Notes: generated from the sequence alone by a model not told the origin. Positions 33,298-42,024 are shown, counted from the first letter of the stretch. The stretch: DNA of 57,667 bases from Candidatus Zymogenaceae bacterium (GCA_016931225.1 JAFGFE010000040.1:131149-188815), one strand, 5' to 3'. Numbers and translations are program-made.

Positions 33298-35516
33298 TGT
33301 ATCGAGACAGGTAAATCAATAATAAACTTGGTGCCGTGGGGTGTATTGTCTATGACCCTGATATACCCGCGATGGTCTGATATGATCGTGTTGACGATGG
33401 TCAAACCGAGGCCGGTGCCGGTCTTTTTCGTGGAATAATAAGGCTCGAACAGGCGGTTTTTCCCCTCTCGGCTGATGCCGGGGCCTGTATCGGCGATAAC
33501 CAGCCGAGCGACGTTGAGATCCTTCATGTATTCGGTCTTGATATCTATGCTGCCGGTGCCGCTGAGGGCCTCGACGGCGTTATCCAACAGGTTGATAAGG
33601 GCCCGTTTTATTTGTTCACGATCAAGCTGCATGATCGGAAGTCCCTGGTTGGCCTGGTAATTATAGGTGATATCCTTGTAAGCGTCTTTGTACAGGTTCA
33701 GGGCCTCCCGCACGATTTCATTCAGGTCGTTGGGACGGGGACGGGCGGACGGCATGCGGGCGAAATGGGAAAACTCGTCGACCAAGCTCTTCATCTCCTC
33801 GACCTGGGTGATGATGGTATCCGTGCATTCTTCCAACACTTCCCGGTCGTCCCCGAGCATATCGAAATATTTTTTTCGTATACGCTGGGCCGAGAGCTGT
33901 ATGGGGGTGAGGGGATTCTTGATTTCATGGGCGATGCGTCGGGCCACCTCCCGCCACGCGTACATTTTCTGCGCCCGGTTGATTTCCGTCATGTCATCGA
34001 AAACTGTCACCACCCCCATGAACTTTTCATCCTCATCAAGGAGATGATTGCCCGTAGCAAGGATGGTGACATTTCGGTCCTCCAGGGGGATATCGAGCTG
34101 GCGCTGTAGGGATCGATCCGGGGAATCTCTCAAATCGTCCAGAAACTCCCTCAGCGCCCGATACTGATCCTGGGAAAGCACCTCCCCTACGGGACGATTG
34201 ATGATCCTGGCCATCTTGATGGCAAGAATCCGTTCCGCGGACTTGTTGATGGTGGTGATCATTCCATCCCTGTCAATGGAGATGACACCCGCCGCGACGT
34301 TTTTCAGGATGATTTCCATGTGCGCCCGACGGCGATCCAGCTCTATATTCGAGCGGGAGAGCTCGTTATACGCCTTCTCCAGCCTTTGGGACTGCGACTT
34401 GAGATCCTGGGTCATCTTGTTGAATGAGTCCACCAGGATACCGACCTCGTCCTTTGCATTGACGTCCACAAAGACGTCCATGTCCCCCTCAGCGACCTTT
34501 CTGGTCCCCTCGGCCAAAAGCGACAGGGGCACGGTAATCCCTTTGGCGAGATAGAATCCGAGCCACGTGGCGGTGAACACCACCAACAGCGCGATTCCCG
34601 AGAGAGTAATCAGATAGCTGATGACGATCGGCTTTTTCAAAAGCTTGTTGGTCTTGTATTCCTCAAGGAACCTGCTGATATCGGTCATTTTCGCCAGGAG
34701 AGATTTGGGAACGAACCGCGCGGTCATCACCACGCCGACCACCTCTCCCGAATCATTGGCTATCGGGAACAGCGCCCACACCACGTCCCCGTACCCGCTG
34801 TTCTGGATGGTCGCCACGGCCTTTCCTGCCAGGGCGTCGTCAAAGAGTACGATGTTCAGGTGTTCCAACGCCCCTTCCGGGATGTCATTCCCCACCGAAG
34901 AGGCGAGCTCGCGCATGTCGGGAGAAAACACCTTGACGAGCCCCAGGCCGAATCGCTCCCGGGACGAATCGACGAGACGCTTCAGGGCCGCCTCCTCAAG
35001 AGGCAGTGTCGTCAGACCCCCCACTTCCCGGGCGGCGTCGGCCACCTCGCCGGTGGCGGTGGAGTAATATGTCTGGGCGATCTCCAGGGACCCTTCAAGG
35101 GAGTTTTCCACCTGAACGTTGAAAAATTTGTCCATGCTGGCGGAGAAGAAAAAGATGGCGGCGAGAAACATCACCAGTGTGGGAAAAAGCGTCAGCCCCG
35201 CAAAGCTGAGCACCAGTTTTGTCCTGAGCCGCACCATCTGGGCGAGCTTTCGCCGCTCGAAGATCAGCTTTACGAGGTTTCTGAGAACCAGGAAGATGAC
35301 CAGCACCAGAAGTATCAGGTTGATATCCACCAGGGCGATGAGCAGGATATTTTCCCCGACGCCGATATCCAGGTCCTTCTGGGTCAGGTACGTACCCAGC
35401 CATATGATCAGGCCGATAGCGATGACCGAGATGATGATGATCGCCCGTTCCCGTCGCCACCTGGCCTCCTGGGAAGTGAGCTTTCTTTTCTTTTTGCTTC
35501 TAAACCGTATCTTCAT
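33294..35516 (-). CDS. ntrY: NtrY-like membrane sensor histidine kinase
   Basis: 740 residues. Three membrane helices near 24-45, 57-82 and 98-126 and a fourth near 300-325 enclose a ~170-residue extracytoplasmic sensor region. A HAMP domain (~325-380), PAS (~395-500) and kinase follow. The H-box RRIAHEIKNPLTPIQLSAQRIRKKY is the NtrY hallmark. The N-box LINLLDNAVEAL, G1 ADTGPGIS and G2 GTGLGLTIV are intact, so it should be active. Upstream, DUF4390 and lpxC sit 17 bases and one gene away in the same orientation. Gene order with lpxC suggests a sensor of envelope state, which is inference. Confidence 0.95.
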   Translation of the reverse strand: MKIRFRSKKKRKLTSQEARWRRERAIIIISVIAIGLIIWLGTYLTQKDLDIGVGENILLIALVDINLILLVLVIFLVLRNLVKLIFERRKLAQMVRLRTKLVLSFAGLTLFPTLVMFLAAIFFFSASMDKFFNVQVENSLEGSLEIAQTYYSTATGEVADAAREVGGLTTLPLEEAALKRLVDSSRERFGLGLVKVFSPDMRELASSVGNDIPEGALEHLNIVLFDDALAGKAVATIQNSGYGDVVWALFPIANDSGEVVGVVMTARFVPKSLLAKMTDISRFLEEYKTNKLLKKPIVISYLITLSGIALLVVFTATWLGFYLAKGITVPLSLLAEGTRKVAEGDMDVFVDVNAKDEVGILVDSFNKMTQDLKSQSQRLEKAYNELSRSNIELDRRRAHMEIILKNVAAGVISIDRDGMITTINKSAERILAIKMARIINRPVGEVLSQDQYRALREFLDDLRDSPDRSLQRQLDIPLEDRNVTILATGNHLLDEDEKFMGVVTVFDDMTEINRAQKMYAWREVARRIAHEIKNPLTPIQLSAQRIRKKYFDMLGDDREVLEECTDTIITQVEEMKSLVDEFSHFARMPSARPRPNDLNEIVREALNLYKDAYKDITYNYQANQGLPIMQLDREQIKRALINLLDNAVEALSGTGSIDIKTEYMKDLNVARLVIADTGPGISREGKNRLFEPYYSTKKTGTGLGLTIVNTIISDHRGYIRVIDNTPHGTKFIIDLPVSIQ

Positions 35517-35533
35517 GGCCCGTCAGGCAAACG

Positions 35534-36106
35534 TCAATAGATAAACTCCTCGACATACCAGCCGGTATCGAATTCCCACAAGTTCGCGAAAAACAGTACA
35601 TACCGAATCGATTCCGGCACCTCCATCTTGTCCAGCCGTGATCGTATCCGAACCTGATATCGCTCTCCCTTTTCCAATACGTTCATGGTCGTCAGCGGGT
35701 AAAAGCGCACCTGTCCCATCGCCAGTACCGCCTCCTCATAGGTATCGTAGACCAGCGGGGAGGCACGGCCCTCCTCCCGGTAGACGGTGTATTCGTCGGT
35801 AAGACTGTCGTAGGTGATGGTGTGTGTGAAGGTTTTTTTCGTTATCGTCGGATCGAACCAGAAAAACTGGCTCTTTTTCAATTCTATGATAAAAACGAAT
35901 GTGGTTGAGATACCGCTGTTTATCGCCTCTTCCATGTCCTCGGTAAAGCATTCATCGATATTGAAGTAGACATAGGTATCATTTTGAAATTTGGTAATGA
36001 TCACGTTTGTGATGCAGGGATCTTCCGCCATGACCGTTCCGGCCATGAGAACACCACAGGCTGCCATACAAAGCGCAAGGTAGATTTTTATACAGCGATG
36101 TATCAT
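35534..36106 (-). CDS. DUF4390 family exported protein
   Basis: 190 residues. A signal peptide (~1-27, ALCMAACGVLMAGTVMA) precedes a beta-rich domain: NVIITKFQNDTYVYFNIDECFTEDMEEAINSGISTTFVFIIEL fits DUF4390, whose members are typically found just before ntrY in deltaproteobacteria. It is a periplasmic protein of unknown role, possibly a sensory partner of NtrY. Its start overlaps the lpxC stop by four bases (36103-36106) and its stop lies 17 bases before ntrY, so the three genes are translationally coupled. The conserved aromatic run RYVLFFANLWEFDTGWYVEEF ends the domain. Confidence 0.85.
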   Translation of the reverse strand: MIHRCIKIYLALCMAACGVLMAGTVMAEDPCITNVIITKFQNDTYVYFNIDECFTEDMEEAINSGISTTFVFIIELKKSQFFWFDPTITKKTFTHTITYDSLTDEYTVYREEGRASPLVYDTYEEAVLAMGQVRFYPLTTMNVLEKGERYQVRIRSRLDKMEVPESIRYVLFFANLWEFDTGWYVEEFIY

Positions 36107-36960
36107 ATCGTCACAATTTCATATGCGCCGCGCCGGGAGAGTTCCTCGAGGAGCATGAGGTTCAGGCGATGCCCCGATTTTCGGGCGACGTACCGCCCCG
36201 AGAGGGGCAGGTCGAACAGGGCCATATCCCCCACGGCGTCAAGACACTTATGGCGGACACACTCGTCCGGAAAGCGAAGGCCGCCGGGATTGAGGACGCC
36301 CTCATCGCCGATGATCAGGGCCGTTTCGAAAGAGCCGCCCATCCCCCTGCCCTGCTCCAGAATCATGGACACATCCGCCTCTAGGGCGAAGGTGCGGGCC
36401 GGGGCGATCTCCCTTTTAAAGCACTCCGGGCTCACCGAACAGGCGAACCGCTGGGTCCCGATGTGCGGATTGTCATAGACGATGGTATAATCAAGCTCCA
36501 ACCCGTCACCCGTCGCCTGCCGGGGCTTGAGGGTCGCGGATTTCCCGTCTTCCGACACCGTTACCGTTTCCATAACCCGAGCGATGCGTCTTTGGGCGTC
36601 AAGGAGTGTGACTCCCGCCTCGTCAAGAAGCGCCACGATAGGACGGGCGCTTCCGTCCATGATCGGGACTTCAGGACCGTCAAGGATCACGGTCACATTA
36701 TCAATCCCCAAAGCGGAGAAACAGGCCATGAGGTGCTCCACCGTCTGTACTTCATGACCGTTTTCCTTCAGCGACGTCGCAAGCAGGGTATGGTGCACCC
36801 GGGAAAAATGCGCGGGGATACGGATATCTTTTTCACCATCTCTCCTGACAAAACCGATCCCCTCATCCGGCCCCGCCGGGATGAGGTTCGCCGTCACGGT
36901 GTTACCGGAATGGATTCCCACCCCATCGATCCGGACGGGCTGTGCGATGGTCGTTTGCAT
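36103..36960 (-). CDS. lpxC: UDP-3-O-acyl-N-acetylglucosamine deacetylase (LpxC)
   Basis: 285 residues; catalyses the committed step of lipid A synthesis. Zinc ligands His76 (QTVEHLMA), His237 and Asp241 (RHKCLDAVGD) and the general acid His264 (KSGHRL) are present. The substrate loops around VGIHSG and PIMDGSARP are normal. It is cytoplasmic. ATG 36960 starts MQTTIAQPVRIDGVGIHSG as in the family. It is the first gene of a lpxC-DUF4390-ntrY-ntrX transcript. It shows the organism has an LPS-type outer membrane. Confidence 0.97.
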   Translation of the reverse strand: MQTTIAQPVRIDGVGIHSGNTVTANLIPAGPDEGIGFVRRDGEKDIRIPAHFSRVHHTLLATSLKENGHEVQTVEHLMACFSALGIDNVTVILDGPEVPIMDGSARPIVALLDEAGVTLLDAQRRIARVMETVTVSEDGKSATLKPRQATGDGLELDYTIVYDNPHIGTQRFACSVSPECFKREIAPARTFALEADVSMILEQGRGMGGSFETALIIGDEGVLNPGGLRFPDECVRHKCLDAVGDMALFDLPLSGRYVARKSGHRLNLMLLEELSRRGAYEIVTI

Positions 36961-37009
36961 GAGATAGTATTATATTCCTCACCGAGGTGCCTTACAAGCC
37001 CTTTTTCGC

Positions 37010-37705
37010 TCATATCGGTCCGATACGGGCGGGCTCGTCGGCAAGGAGCCTCTGCTGTACCGTATAGGCGCTGACGGGATCCTTCAGATATTGTCCCTCA
37101 AGACTGAAGGGGACAAATATCAGGAGGGGGGACTGGAGCGTAACGGAGAGGGCTGATACGAACTCCGTGGAATTCTTCTTGTTTTCGGATAAAGTCGAGA
37201 TAAAAATAGTCCTGCCGTAGTTTTTGGCCGTCTTGTCCGGGAGCACCGGGCCCCAGGCGTGTCCCTTCCTTGGGCCTCCCGGTTCGAAAACGGGTTGTCT
37301 GTAGGTATATCTCTTGGAAATGTTCAGTCGCTGCGTTTCCGCACGAAGCCTGAACGCCGCGACAAACAACGTCAGGGGCCGATTTACAATTCGTTCTATC
37401 GTCTGCACAAAGGCGATGTGGCGTGCATAGGTGTGAAAATCCTCGATGTCGCCCGTCGGTGTGTGGGCTGTGAGCCGATAGGTCCAGAAGGGGAGATAGG
37501 AAGGATTGACGATGTCGGTCTGTGCGAAGAAGTACTCCCGCTGAACGAACGTGCCGTGGGCCTCCTCCCACAGGTCGTGGCAGTTGGGGCACAACAGCAC
37601 CGCGTCGCTGTCGGTCAGGCCCAGCCGGTGCCACCCGCACCGGGGACAGCGTACCGGCAAGAGCGAGAGATTCGTCACCTTATTCAATGACCACCTCCCC
37701 GTCAT
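37010..37705 (-). CDS. Zinc-ribbon protein of the SPFH operon, unknown function
   Basis: Up to 231 residues. The N-terminal zinc ribbon is C-P-R-C-G (~19-23) and CPNCHDLW (~39-46). The rest is a soluble alpha/beta domain without a clear membrane helix. ATG 37705 overlaps the preceding gene by 26 bases; a TTG at 37687 with GGGGAGG eight bases upstream, or a GTG at 37678, would nearly abut it, so the start is uncertain. It is the fifth gene of a minus-strand row (41328 down to 37010) of zinc-ribbon proteins and an SPFH protein, and likely belongs to the same complex. I recognise no named family. Confidence 0.7.
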   Translation of the reverse strand: MTGRWSLNKVTNLSLLPVRCPRCGWHRLGLTDSDAVLLCPNCHDLWEEAHGTFVQREYFFAQTDIVNPSYLPFWTYRLTAHTPTGDIEDFHTYARHIAFVQTIERIVNRPLTLFVAAFRLRAETQRLNISKRYTYRQPVFEPGGPRKGHAWGPVLPDKTAKNYGRTIFISTLSENKKNSTEFVSALSVTLQSPLLIFVPFSLEGQYLKDPVSAYTVQQRLLADEPARIGPI

Positions 37706-38693
37706 CCCAGGGCCTGACGATATGCTTGTAAAAGAACCTGGTTATCCCCGATCTGTCCGGCAGCATAAAAAAGATAAACGCACCCACTATCAACAACGGG
37801 ACGAAAAATTGTTTGAGCACGGCGATGAGAAACGCCGTCGTTCCCGCAATGAGCACCCCGGGCAGCAGGTTCACTCTGCTGCGAATCGGTATACGCGCCC
37901 TGACGATCTCGCCGCTGACGCCGTCCACCACCACGCGAACGGCATGATCCCCCATTAAAAACCTGACGACCCACAGGGGGTGGTATATCTGGGAGAGCTC
38001 TTCCGAAACCTTCTCCGCCTCAAAATAGTCAAGCGTCACATCGCTCGGCCGCGCCGCGCTCACCAGCATCGACCATGCCTCCCGAACGGCGGTTTCGGGG
38101 TCCTTCACCGGATCGAAGAACATCCCCCTGGTCTTCTGGTCCTCATCTCTCAGAACATGGAGCTTCAGGATGCTGGACTTGGTGGAGATGCCGAACCTCC
38201 CCAGGTCGCTGATGTCGACGGCGGGGCTGAAATAGGTTCCCTCCTTGACGAACACATTGTTGATCTTCTTTTTCATCGGATGGACATAGATGGGCTGTCC
38301 GTTTTCATCCACCCCCACAGACTTCGGAGCCGTTTTGGTTTCATGGGCGATGTACCACCCGCCGCCCCGCAGCTTCACCCGGAAGAAGGGGACGTAGACG
38401 AGTTTCGCGTCTATCATGCGCACGGCCATTCTCTGTCCCTCGTCGGCCAAGGATTTTTCGACGAGCCTCTTTACCGACGCAACCGCCTGGGATCGTGAGG
38501 CCCTGCGGGGGATATAGAATCGCTTGATGCCGCCCGTGCCTGAGATGATGTGGGACATCCCGCAGTGGGCGCACGCGACGGTGGTGGCCCCCTCGACGAA
38601 ATCGATGCCGGAGCCGCAGCCGGGACAGGTCACCGCGATGGTGAAGCTGTCGACCGCGGATTTACCCGATGACGGTGTGGATGTGGGATTCAA
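37680..38693 (-). CDS. Zinc-ribbon membrane protein, YdjG-like
   Basis: 337 residues. The N-terminal TFIIB-type zinc ribbon VTCPGCGSGIDFVEGATTVACAHCG spans ~22-46. It is followed by a long soluble part (VYVPFFRVKLRGGGWYIAHETKT around 100-120; IYHPLWVVRFLMGDHAVRVVVDGVSGEIVRARIP near 235-270) and membrane helices near 278-315 (LLPGVLIAGTTAFLIAVL then FVPLLIVGAFIFFML). The PLWVV-x-Y/F-x-VDG/SG-x motif is usual in TFIIB-like membrane proteins next to SPFH proteins. Size and layout resemble Bacillus YdjG, which anchors PspA/YdjI at the membrane. The homology is by pattern only. Confidence 0.72.
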   Translation of the reverse strand: MNPTSTPSSGKSAVDSFTIAVTCPGCGSGIDFVEGATTVACAHCGMSHIISGTGGIKRFYIPRRASRSQAVASVKRLVEKSLADEGQRMAVRMIDAKLVYVPFFRVKLRGGGWYIAHETKTAPKSVGVDENGQPIYVHPMKKKINNVFVKEGTYFSPAVDISDLGRFGISTKSSILKLHVLRDEDQKTRGMFFDPVKDPETAVREAWSMLVSAARPSDVTLDYFEAEKVSEELSQIYHPLWVVRFLMGDHAVRVVVDGVSGEIVRARIPIRSRVNLLPGVLIAGTTAFLIAVLKQFFVPLLIVGAFIFFMLPDRSGITRFFYKHIVRPWDDGEVVIE

Positions 38694-38756
38694 ACGATAC
38701 CTATCCTGTGATTACGTGACACCGTCGGTTGAACGCCGTCGGTTGAAAAATCCGGT

Positions 38757-39503
38757 TCAATTGTTTCTAAGCACCAGTGGCGAAGAGAGCAGAAAGACGA
38801 TCATGGCGCCGACGATGACCGAAATCTGCATCAGAAGGGATCCCGAGAAAACAAAACCGAGAATCAGGCAGACCAAAAACGTGATTATAAAAAAAACCAG
38901 GGGACGATAATTTCTTTTCTCCCTTGAAAATTCCTTCACGGCGTCGGAATAGACCCGGGCAGCGTCACCGATGATTGACGCCTTGTGCCGAACGCCGTCG
39001 ATCGTAAACGAGAAGAAATAAATCGGCAGGTATATCAACCACAACCGGACGAGGCCGTTCAACGAATCTCGATCGCCCTTGGTCCAGTGCGTGGCGGCTT
39101 CCGGCGGAATCGTGGGCTCCGCCGTCTCCCCCAGGTCGTCCTTCTCCCGGTCGTAGTATATCAGGTCACCCGCAGGGATACGGAAGGACGATATCTCCGT
39201 GTGTGTGGTATGGGCGGCCGGCTGGGTGAACGAGACGCCGTCCGAATGGGTGATGTGCCAGATGGGAAAATAGGAGAACTCTATCGCCAGGTCCTTCGGC
39301 TCATCATCGATCCCCGCATCCTTCAGTTGAGACAAAAGAAAGACTTTCGCCCAGATATCGTTTCTTTTATGTTCGAGGAAGAAACACTCAAAGGTGCGGT
39401 CCTTTTCGACAAGCAGGGAGGAGCGACAAAACGGACAGGTGATGAACCGTCTGCCGTCCTCGATGTCGATCTTGGCGCCGCACTGGGAACAGGCTACTAT
39501 CAT
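38757..39503 (-). CDS. Zinc-ribbon membrane protein, YdjH-like
   Basis: 248 residues. The N-terminal zinc ribbon is CSQCGAKIDIEDGRRFITCPFC (5-26). A soluble domain contains YFPIWHI (~79-85), SFRIPAGDLIYYD and YLPIYFFSFTIDGVRHKASIIGDAARVYSD, the same P-(I/L)-(Y/W) plus VDG-like strand motif seen in the previous gene, so the two are probably paralogous in fold. Two membrane helices near the C-terminus (YRPLVFFIITFLVCLILGFVFSG; LLMQISVIVGAMIVFLLSSPL) anchor it. Size and order relative to the SPFH gene match YdjH. The inferred role is a membrane platform for the SPFH protein. Confidence 0.72.
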   Translation of the reverse strand: MIVACSQCGAKIDIEDGRRFITCPFCRSSLLVEKDRTFECFFLEHKRNDIWAKVFLLSQLKDAGIDDEPKDLAIEFSYFPIWHITHSDGVSFTQPAAHTTHTEISSFRIPAGDLIYYDREKDDLGETAEPTIPPEAATHWTKGDRDSLNGLVRLWLIYLPIYFFSFTIDGVRHKASIIGDAARVYSDAVKEFSREKRNYRPLVFFIITFLVCLILGFVFSGSLLMQISVIVGAMIVFLLSSPLVLRNN

Positions 39504-39557
39504 GATGATCGATGATAACCGGATGCGAAGGCTGACACACAGGTCCGCCGAAAGAAT

Positions 39558-40736
39558 TTACTCAACCTTCTCCCCGCATTCGGTACAGAACTTGGCGCCC
39601 TCGGGCAGCTTTGCACCGCACTTTGGGCAGGCATGCTCCTCTCCCACCGGCTTTCCGCAGAGAGGACAAAACTTGTCCTCGGGCGAGAGGTTCTTGCCGC
39701 AGTGAGCGCACTTGTTCACCACCACAAGCTGGCTGCCACAGTTGTTGCAAAATCGTGCGTTGACCGGCACCTGGGCGTGGCACTTGGGACAGTTGGCGTA
39801 TCCCTGTTTCTGTACGTCCGCGACGGTGGAGGGTCCCTCGGCAAGGGTGCGAAAGAGCATGCCGGGCACCATCATGCCGAGACCCGCGCCCACACCCACG
39901 CCCATCCCGGCGGCGGCACTGGAGGCAACCCCTCCCTCGCCGCCCGCGGCGGCGGCTCCTCCGGCCCCCGGAACGACGCCCTCGGACCCGATCTTTCCCA
40001 GGGCCCGGGCGGCCTCGAATTTCAGGAATTCGTTCATATCGCCGATGACGCCCATGCCGGTACGCTCGTCGATGACCTTCTGGACCTCGTCGGGAGGGGT
40101 AATCTCGTTGATGAAGAAATCTATCAGCTCGATGCCGAACTTGTTGAAGTCGTCCTTGATGCGCACCTTGGCCACCACCGCCAGCTCATCGTAGTTCTGG
40201 GGCAAATCCAGGATGCTCTTCATGTGTTCGCCCAGAAGATCGTTCAGACGGCTGACAATCACATCCCGGAGATACCCGGATATCCCCTCGGTGGTCATCA
40301 TCCCCTTGGTGGCGACCAGGGTGTTGATGAAAAGGAGCGGCTGGGTGATACGTAGCGTGTAATTTCCGTATGCCCGCAGGCGCACCAGCCCGAACTCGGA
40401 ATCCCGAAAGGCCACTGGGTTCCTGGTCCCCCACTTCATGTCGGTGAAGATCTTCATGTTGACGAAGAGGACCTCGACCCGGAAGGGACTCGTCGAATCG
40501 AACGGCATTGCGATGAGCTTCGTCAACAGCGGCAGGTTCATGGTGGTCAGGGTATGCCTTCCCACGCCGAACACGTCAAGCCCCTTGCCGTCTCGAAAGA
40601 AGACCGCCGTCTGGTTTTCCCGGATGATCAACTGGGACCCCAGCTTCGTCTCCGCCGAGCCGGTCTCGGGGATACGATGAATCATCTCTGTATCGTCTTC
40701 AAAAAAGTATTCTATGACATCCAGTATCTTCGCCAT
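39558..40736 (-). CDS. SPFH-domain protein with three C-terminal zinc ribbons (YdjI-like)
   Basis: 392 residues. Residues ~5-240 form a YdjI-type SPFH (band 7) domain: SQLIIRENQTAVFFRDGKGLDVFGVGRHTL near 33-62, LFVNMKIFTDMKWGT near 89-103, and VRIKDDFNKFGIELIDFFINEITPP near 195-220. A Gly/Ala/Met-rich linker (~255-300) leads to three CxxC-CxxC zinc ribbons (NCPKC...CNNCG; KCAHCG...CPLCG; ACPKCG...CTECG). It has no membrane helix, so it is recruited by partners. SPFH proteins build membrane-associated assemblies; YdjI of Bacillus positions PspA. Here the neighbours are a coiled-coil protein and zinc-ribbon membrane proteins. Confidence 0.85.
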   Translation of the reverse strand: MAKILDVIEYFFEDDTEMIHRIPETGSAETKLGSQLIIRENQTAVFFRDGKGLDVFGVGRHTLTTMNLPLLTKLIAMPFDSTSPFRVEVLFVNMKIFTDMKWGTRNPVAFRDSEFGLVRLRAYGNYTLRITQPLLFINTLVATKGMMTTEGISGYLRDVIVSRLNDLLGEHMKSILDLPQNYDELAVVAKVRIKDDFNKFGIELIDFFINEITPPDEVQKVIDERTGMGVIGDMNEFLKFEAARALGKIGSEGVVPGAGGAAAAGGEGGVASSAAAGMGVGVGAGLGMMVPGMLFRTLAEGPSTVADVQKQGYANCPKCHAQVPVNARFCNNCGSQLVVVNKCAHCGKNLSPEDKFCPLCGKPVGEEHACPKCGAKLPEGAKFCTECGEKVE

Positions 40737-40791
40737 GTATCAATCCTCCGTGAGAATCACCCGCTCACATATGAAAATCGATTGTCTCTCT

Positions 40792-41328
40792 CTATTCGTG
40801 TCCCTTGGTGACCACATATTTCCTGTTTTCGAATATTCGCTCCATGTTGTCGATGAACGTGGAGACGGCCGCCAGCTCCTCGGTCAGCCTGTCGGGATCG
40901 TTTACGTGATCGGAAAGCGCCTCCAGGTGCTTGTCCATCTCCTCCACTTCCGCCAGCATATCGAGGTCGTAGGTGTACAACGCCTCCAACTCGGCATCGA
41001 GGATCTTCACCGGATCGAAGAATCCGGAATAGCCGTGAGAGGCATACGTGATCTCGTCCCGGAGCCGATCCAGACGTCTATTGAGGCGATCCAGTCGGTC
41101 CAGGCCCTTGAGGCGACCCGATTCGCTCAGCTCTTCCATGACACCCATCAGCGCCTTCTTCATGTGATCATAGCGCTCGGCGATATGTTCCCGAATGATC
41201 TTGTCCCGCTCCCGGGCGTTTTCCCGCTTCAGGTAGTCTCCGAAGCCGGGGACGATTTCGACGATCTCCTCGATCTTCCTGGCCAGCCCCTCGGAGATCC
41301 CCTCCCAGAATACGCCTTTTTCCGGCAT
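40792..41328 (-). CDS. Coiled-coil protein preceding the SPFH gene
   Basis: 178 residues, almost fully helical and highly charged, no signal peptide, no membrane segment. Helices such as GFGDYLKRENARERDKIIREHIAERYDHM (~28-56) and LDRLDRLNRRLDRLRDEITYASHGYSGFFDPVKI (~76-109) form a coiled coil with a marked GYSGFFD turn; LEALYTYDLDMLAEVEEMDKHLEAL follows. I recall similar proteins beside SPFH/zinc-ribbon genes in other phyla, though I cannot name a family. Size and helical nature make it a possible stand-in for PspA, a family it does not visibly match. Start ATG 41328; it lies 55 bases before the SPFH gene. Confidence 0.75.
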   Translation of the reverse strand: MPEKGVFWEGISEGLARKIEEIVEIVPGFGDYLKRENARERDKIIREHIAERYDHMKKALMGVMEELSESGRLKGLDRLDRLNRRLDRLRDEITYASHGYSGFFDPVKILDAELEALYTYDLDMLAEVEEMDKHLEALSDHVNDPDRLTEELAAVSTFIDNMERIFENRKYVVTKGHE

Positions 41329-41622
41329 GGCGTGCCTCCCGATTGTTTTGAATCAAAAAGAGATGTTATCCCAGGCTCACGGGCGCATTCCGTCGGCGTG
41401 TGCCCGTGATATGTTTGAATGTACGCGAAGACACGATTATACCGGTAAACGGCGCGAGTAGGAAAGCGTATGTCGGGAACCGGCCTCCTCCCCGATACGT
41501 GAAAATCGTGTCATTGAACCAGTACTGATATATAAATGAGGGTCGCCCCCCATATTCCCCCCCATCTCTCCCTCCTTCCCCGTTATCTTCCCCTCCCTTC
41601 CTTCCCCCCACCGGGAGAGCCG

Positions 41623-42024
41623 TCAGCGAATCCCCTCGAAGGCGACCCACCAGTCCGCATGTTCCCCCCGATGATACACCGGGATATCCACCTCATCCCA
41701 GAGGGGAAGCGGCACTACGGCAAAGAATACGCTTCCGTCAAAGTCGAAAGCGTATGCCCGCACTTCATAGGGAACCCTGCGCTGCTCGAGGGCCACCAAC
41801 ATCTTTTCACCCGGCATGAGCCGTCCCATGTATATTTCATCGATGACGATATTCAGCTCCACCGGGCCGAAATCTGTGGGGGCGATGTCCGTATCGTTAA
41901 AGATTTTCCCGGTGATGAGCTCCCCTTTGTCTTGGGAGACGGCAACCATCGGAGCGCTGGCGGCAAGGGTAAGCGCCGCGCACAGAATGATGATGCCCAG
42001 TGCGGTTTTCCTCGTATATGTCAT
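41623..42024 (-). CDS. Small exported protein of unknown function
   Basis: 133 residues. A signal peptide (~6-29, TALGIIILCAALTLAASAPMVA) is followed by a ~100-residue beta-rich domain (ELITGKIFNDTDIAPTDFGPVELNIVIDEIYMGRLMPGEKMLVALEQRRVPYEVRAYAFDFDGSVFFAVVPLPLW), with no Cys in the mature part. The start ATG overlaps the stop of queH by four bases (42021-42024), so it is translated after queH. I know no functional link to queuosine. It is likely periplasmic. Confidence 0.72.
   Translation of the reverse strand: MTYTRKTALGIIILCAALTLAASAPMVAVSQDKGELITGKIFNDTDIAPTDFGPVELNIVIDEIYMGRLMPGEKMLVALEQRRVPYEVRAYAFDFDGSVFFAVVPLPLWDEVDIPVYHRGEHADWWVAFEGIR

Noticed and set aside
38700-38756. Short direct repeat of CGCCGTCGGTTGAA type between zinc-ribbon genes
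   Set aside because: It has only two partial copies with no spacer pattern, so it is not a CRISPR or mobile-element end.
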